From BD2-11 sp965115885 (GTDB lineage Bacteria > Gemmatimonadota > Gemmatimonadetes > Longimicrobiales > Gaopeijiaceae): a stretch of 64,000 bases of DNA. The stretch spans positions 310,001-374,000 of the forward strand of contig OZ220479.1 of assembly GCA_965115885.1 (NCBI GenBank), written 5' to 3'. Shown here piece after piece: positions 60,918 to 64,000 of the stretch. Within the stretch, counting starts at the first letter, position 1. Each line of letters starts with the position of its first letter. Both the position numbers and the translations under genes were made by a program. Under the pieces are notes generated by a model. The model searched no databases. It saw nothing but the letters and a program-made list of their open reading frames with translations, and was not told the DNA's origin.

Positions 60918-61429
60918 GCGCTGCCCGGAATCTGGTCGCCGTCTATCCGGGGTCGTTCGACCCCGTGACCCTGGGGCACGAGGACATCGTCCGGCGCACG
61001 CTGAGCGTCGCCGACCGGGTCGTCGTCGCGGTGGCGCGGAGTTCGACCCAACCGAAGCGCCAGCTGTTCGGCGTCCCGGAGCGGGTGCGTCTGGCCGAGG
61101 AGGTGTTCCGCAACGATGCGCGGGTGGAGTGCACCTCCTTCTCGGGATTGCTGGTCGATTTCGCGCGCGCGCGCGGCGCGCGCTTCATGGTCCGGGGCCT
61201 GCGCGCGGTGTCGGATTTCGAGTACGAGCTCCAGATGGCGCAGATGAACCGCCAGCTGTGGCCGGGCGCCGAGACCCTCTTTCTGGTGCCGGACGTGTCG
61301 TACGCGTTTCTGTCCTCGTCCCTGGTCCGCGAGGTCGCCGTCCTGGGCGGAGACGTCTCCAGGTTCGTCTCTCCCCGGGTGGCCCGCGCGATCCGCCGGA
61401 AGATCGAGGAGCTGCGCGCGGCGGAGTGA
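60914..61429 (+). CDS. coaD: Phosphopantetheine adenylyltransferase
   Basis: 171 residues from GTG 60914. The fourth step of coenzyme A synthesis joins AMP to 4'-phosphopantetheine. AVYPGSFDPVTLGHEDIVRR carries the T-x-G-H nucleotidyltransferase motif; RFMVRGLRAVSDFEYELQMA and FLVPDVSYAFLSSSLVREVA (with the S-S-S/T-x-x-R motif) follow. Complete and of normal size. It is the last core gene before the CRISPR-related region. Confidence 0.97.
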   Translation: MSAARNLVAVYPGSFDPVTLGHEDIVRRTLSVADRVVVAVARSSTQPKRQLFGVPERVRLAEEVFRNDARVECTSFSGLLVDFARARGARFMVRGLRAVSDFEYELQMAQMNRQLWPGAETLFLVPDVSYAFLSSSLVREVAVLGGDVSRFVSPRVARAIRRKIEELRAAE

Positions 61430-61841
61430 CCTCTCCCGGGGATGGCGCATGCGCATGCGCGTTTCGGGTTCGCTACGCTTCGTTCGAGGGGCGGGTGGGA
61501 GCGAGAGATTGCGGCTGCCCGATGAGGAGACGAGCGTAGCGTGCCGGAGCGTCTCGCGCTCACACCTCGACGCGTTGGCTCGAAGCCGTTTCGCGACCCC
61601 CTGAGCTTGAGTTGGCGTCGAATTCGACGGTGTTTTGCCGAAGTCAACGCATTCGTCCTCCTCGCCCACCGCCCACTCGGGCGAGAGGGGGCCATCGCAA
61701 ACCGATTTGGCGTCCAACTGCCCCGCCTGGACTTGATAGCGGCATCCCGGTGTTGCCGGTAGAGGTTGCGGAAACGGACAAGTTGCTGTTACTTTTTTCT
61801 AAAATTAAGCAACCGCCCGATTCCAGTTGGAGCTGAGCCGC
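61430..61841. other. Island border, no supported gene
   Basis: About 410 bases between coaD and cas3. It contains a 16-bp perfect palindrome (61445-61460) and, near 61780-61810, an A/T-rich patch that probably holds the cas3 promoter (TTGCGG, 17 bases, TTACTT is one reading). No CRISPR repeat is present here. Confidence 0.45.
61445..61460. repeat. 16-bp perfect palindrome
   Basis: GCGCATGCGCATGCGC, 16 bases after the coaD stop, is fully self-complementary and built of two overlapping GCGCATGCGC units. Possible protein-binding site or end of the coaD transcript; no T-run follows. Confidence 0.6.
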
Positions 61842-64000
61842 TTGCCTCCACATCCTCGCAACCAAACCGGGTTTCGTGACTTCTTCGTTGCCTCTCTTGG
61901 CGAGGGGTGTTACCCCTACGCGTGGCAACGCACGATTGCTGAAGGTGATTGGCCGAATGTCCTGATCGCGCCAACGGGGGCGGGGAAAACCGCAGGAGTG
62001 ATGTTGGCTTGGATGTATCATCGGATGTGCAAACCCGATGCTACACCCAGAAAACTGGTTTGGTGCATGCCCATGCGGGTGCTTGTGGATCAAGCAAGCA
62101 CCGAAGCCCGCCGATGGGTGGATCGGTTGAGCACCTCTGGCATCGATTCGGATCATCTCCCGAGGAGCCGAGACGTTTACGTCCTGATGGGGGGTGAGGG
62201 GAGTGGGGCGTGGCTCGAAAATCCAGAGCGCCCCGCGATCATCGTGGGAACGCAGGATATGTTGTTAAGCCGTTCCCTAATGCGTGGGTACGCATCGTCG
62301 CGATCCGTTTGGCCGATGGAGTTCGGCCTGTTGCATCAAGACACGCAGTGGGTGTTCGACGAGGTGCAGTTGATGGCGGCAGGTCGAGCGACTTCTGCTC
62401 AGCTGGAGGCCTTCCGGCATGCCGAAGTCCTGCGAGTGACGCGTGAGGGACTTCCCGCCGGGCGCCCGTGCCGTAGCCTGTGGATATCCGCGACCCTGGA
62501 GCCGGAATGGCTGGAGACCGTGGACCACAAAGTCCCGACCAACGTGCTTCGCGTTGATCCGGCAAAGGAAGAAGACGACCGTTTGCTCAGCCTCGTCCGA
62601 GCTCCAAAACACCTGCAACGTACCGATGGTCCCGCAGGATCGTCGTTGAAGGCCAAGAAAGCGTATATCGTACGGCTCGCGGATTCCGTCGTCGACGCCC
62701 ATCGGTCGGGGCACATGACATTGGTGATCGTGAATCAAGTAGAGCGGGCACAGGACCTCTATCGGATGATTCACAAGGTTCTCGCTGTTCGGGAAGACGA
62801 ACCTACGCCGGATATCGTACTTCTTCACTCGCGGTTCCGGCCGACGGATCGGGAACGCGAGCTGGATAGAGTAATGGCTCCCGACACCAGTCCAGACGTT
62901 ATTGTCATCGCGACACAGGCAGTGGAGGCCGGCATTGACATCTCCGCAGCCGTGATGTTTACCGAGCTCGCTCCTTGGGCATCGATGGTTCAGAGATTCG
63001 GCCGATCGAACCGAAGGGCGGAGGTGGCGGGCGGTGCCCAGGTTTACTGGATCGACCTCCTCGGGTCCGACGCGATGGGAAGTCCAAATAGTTGGTCCAA
63101 GCTGTCGCTACCCTACGAATCCGGCGATTTGCGGAATGCTCGCAGCAAACTCGTGGGCCTGACAGATGTGGCTCCGTGCCATCTTCCTCGACCGGATGGC
63201 GTCGAGCCTCCGCTTCGCGTCCTGCGACGCAAGGATTTGGACGATCTCTTCGACACCGAGGCAGACCTGACCGGGTTCGATGTCGATATCTCTCCGTACA
63301 TTCGCGACGCTAACGACACTGACGTGCGGGTCTTCTGGCGTGAGTTGCCGATTTCCGAAGACGGAATTCCGAAGCCAAACGCATGCGAACTTTGCGCCGT
63401 GCCGATTGGGCTCGCAAAGAAGTGGGCCAAGAATGCTCGCAATGCCTCAGGATCCCATATTCTGTTTGTGCGCGATCCGCAGTTTCGGCGGCGGGCAAGG
63501 CGAACAAACGGTGGTGAATTCTGCCCGCCGGGCTGGACTCCTCTACGGGAACCGCTTCGGCCAGGAATGACTATTCTGGCCGGCGCAAAGGCTGGAGGCT
63601 ATGACGAAAAATTTGGTTTTACAGGTGCTCGGAGGCATGTTCCAAAAGAAATTGCAAAGCCCTTGGCGGCCCGAGGTCTGGATGAAGAATCCGAAGGTTT
63701 CGACGACGATTCAAGGAGCGAAACCGGGCGGCCCATTGGCTTGGCCAGCCACCTGCGACACGTCGCCGAAGAAGCTTCCCGTCTGTGTGCGGCCGTCGGG
63801 TTGGACGATCGAACGAGTCGGATCATCATTCGTGCGGGCCGCTGGCACGATCTGGGCAAAGCGCATGCGGTTTTCCAAGAGACAATGCGCAGAGGGTTGG
63901 CTGAGCAGGCTGTTCCGGCGGACGTACTTCTGGCCAAGACCGCAGGGCGGAACCTGCGTCATGGGCGCCCATATTTTCGGCACGAGCTGGCGTCAGCTTT
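61842..64000 (+). CDS. cas3: CRISPR helicase-nuclease Cas3, type I-G (I-U), 5' part
   Basis: At least 719 codons, open to the window end. The start is TTG 61842 with GGAG 9 bases upstream; a TAA in frame at about 61806 excludes anything further. Helicase motifs in order: LIAPTGAGKTAGVML (Walker A 43-50), VGTQDMLLSRSL, QWVFDEVQLMAAGRATSAQL (DEVQ box), LWISATLEP, QAVEAGIDISAAV and MVQRFGRSNRR. After the helicase comes the HD nuclease part: GLASHLRHVAEEA and RAGRWHDLGKAHAVFQ (His669-Asp670). Helicase first and HD last is the arrangement of I-G systems; in most type I systems HD comes first. Cascade genes and array should follow beyond the window. Composition is less G/C-rich than the core genes. 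Confidence 0.85.
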   Translation, partial: MPPHPRNQTGFRDFFVASLGEGCYPYAWQRTIAEGDWPNVLIAPTGAGKTAGVMLAWMYHRMCKPDATPRKLVWCMPMRVLVDQASTEARRWVDRLSTSGIDSDHLPRSRDVYVLMGGEGSGAWLENPERPAIIVGTQDMLLSRSLMRGYASSRSVWPMEFGLLHQDTQWVFDEVQLMAAGRATSAQLEAFRHAEVLRVTREGLPAGRPCRSLWISATLEPEWLETVDHKVPTNVLRVDPAKEEDDRLLSLVRAPKHLQRTDGPAGSSLKAKKAYIVRLADSVVDAHRSGHMTLVIVNQVERAQDLYRMIHKVLAVREDEPTPDIVLLHSRFRPTDRERELDRVMAPDTSPDVIVIATQAVEAGIDISAAVMFTELAPWASMVQRFGRSNRRAEVAGGAQVYWIDLLGSDAMGSPNSWSKLSLPYESGDLRNARSKLVGLTDVAPCHLPRPDGVEPPLRVLRRKDLDDLFDTEADLTGFDVDISPYIRDANDTDVRVFWRELPISEDGIPKPNACELCAVPIGLAKKWAKNARNASGSHILFVRDPQFRRRARRTNGGEFCPPGWTPLREPLRPGMTILAGAKAGGYDEKFGFTGARRHVPKEIAKPLAARGLDEESEGFDDDSRSETGRPIGLASHLRHVAEEASRLCAAVGLDDRTSRIIIRAGRWHDLGKAHAVFQETMRRGLAEQAVPADVLLAKTAGRNLRHGRPYFRHELASA

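Noticed and set aside
61430..61841. CRISPR array or leader before cas3
   Set aside because: No repeated 28-37 bp units at regular spacing; the A/T-rich patch is short and fits a promoter.

Overview
The window looks like a chromosomal segment of a high-GC Gram-negative bacterium. The housekeeping order accB-accC-ftsK-lolA, prfA-prmC and hrcA-dnaJ-prmA-mutS2-dnaG-(zinc ribbon)-recJ-rsmD-coaD, a small DUF4321-like membrane protein beside tatA, many GTG/TTG starts and a lipoprotein carrier (LolA, hence an outer membrane) fit Gemmatimonadota best. This placement is an inference; no rRNA or tRNA gene is visible.

Layout. (1) 1-13.1 kb is an accessory island made largely of debris: fragments of a DNA methylase, an M20 peptidase, a helicase/GIY-YIG pair, a frameshifted second methylase and a C-terminally truncated tyrosine integrase with its excisionase-like partner. 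Inside it lie two gene sets that still look functional: a TIR/SLOG/TIR cassette (2.7-5.3 kb, copy 1) and an AlbA_2 (Schlafen-like) gene coupled to a ParA-like gene whose P-loop is destroyed. An IS1634-type element (11.1-13.1 kb) cuts an XRE/IrrE-type gene. (2) 13.2-22.4 kb is metabolic: a fused hydantoinase/oxoprolinase with an SDR dehydrogenase on the minus strand and, divergently, ftcD, a TPR protein, a polyprenyl diphosphate synthase, a DUF4321 protein, tatA and a frameshifted exported protein. (3) 22.4-26.6 kb is a second island: the end of the same IS, the C-terminal half of an integrase, a broken IS3 transposase and a compact Dam methylase / PD-(D/E)XK-like nuclease / ParB-like operon. 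(4) 26.8-41.5 kb is core: ppiD, then aroQ-efp-accBC-ftsK-lolA, prfA-prmC, inositol-phosphate synthase and tmk. (5) 41.5-45 kb holds copy 2 of the TIR/SLOG/TIR cassette between core genes. (6) 45-61.4 kb is core: ctpA, asparaginase, obg, hemW, hrcA-dnaJ-prmA, mutS2-dnaG-zinc ribbon, recJ-rsmD-coaD. (7) 61.8 kb to the end is the 5' part of a type I-G (I-U) CRISPR cas3 with the HD domain after the helicase; it runs off the window.

The most interesting content is the duplicated three-gene cassette: a tandem-TIR protein, a free-standing SLOG protein and a ThsB-like (DUF1863) TIR protein, always in that order and translationally coupled by overlapping stop/start codons. It resembles a Thoeris-type NAD-signalling immune system in which the SLOG sensor and the NAD-consuming effector are separate proteins instead of one ThsA protein. 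Copy 1 carries an in-frame amber codon where copy 2 is intact. The ParB/nuclease/Dam operon and the AlbA_2/pseudo-ParA pair are further candidate defence modules. Core genes are packed with 4-nt ATGA/GTGA/TTGA overlaps, implying coupled translation. Four sigma70-like promoters can be read, one of which predicts a leaderless ftcD mRNA.
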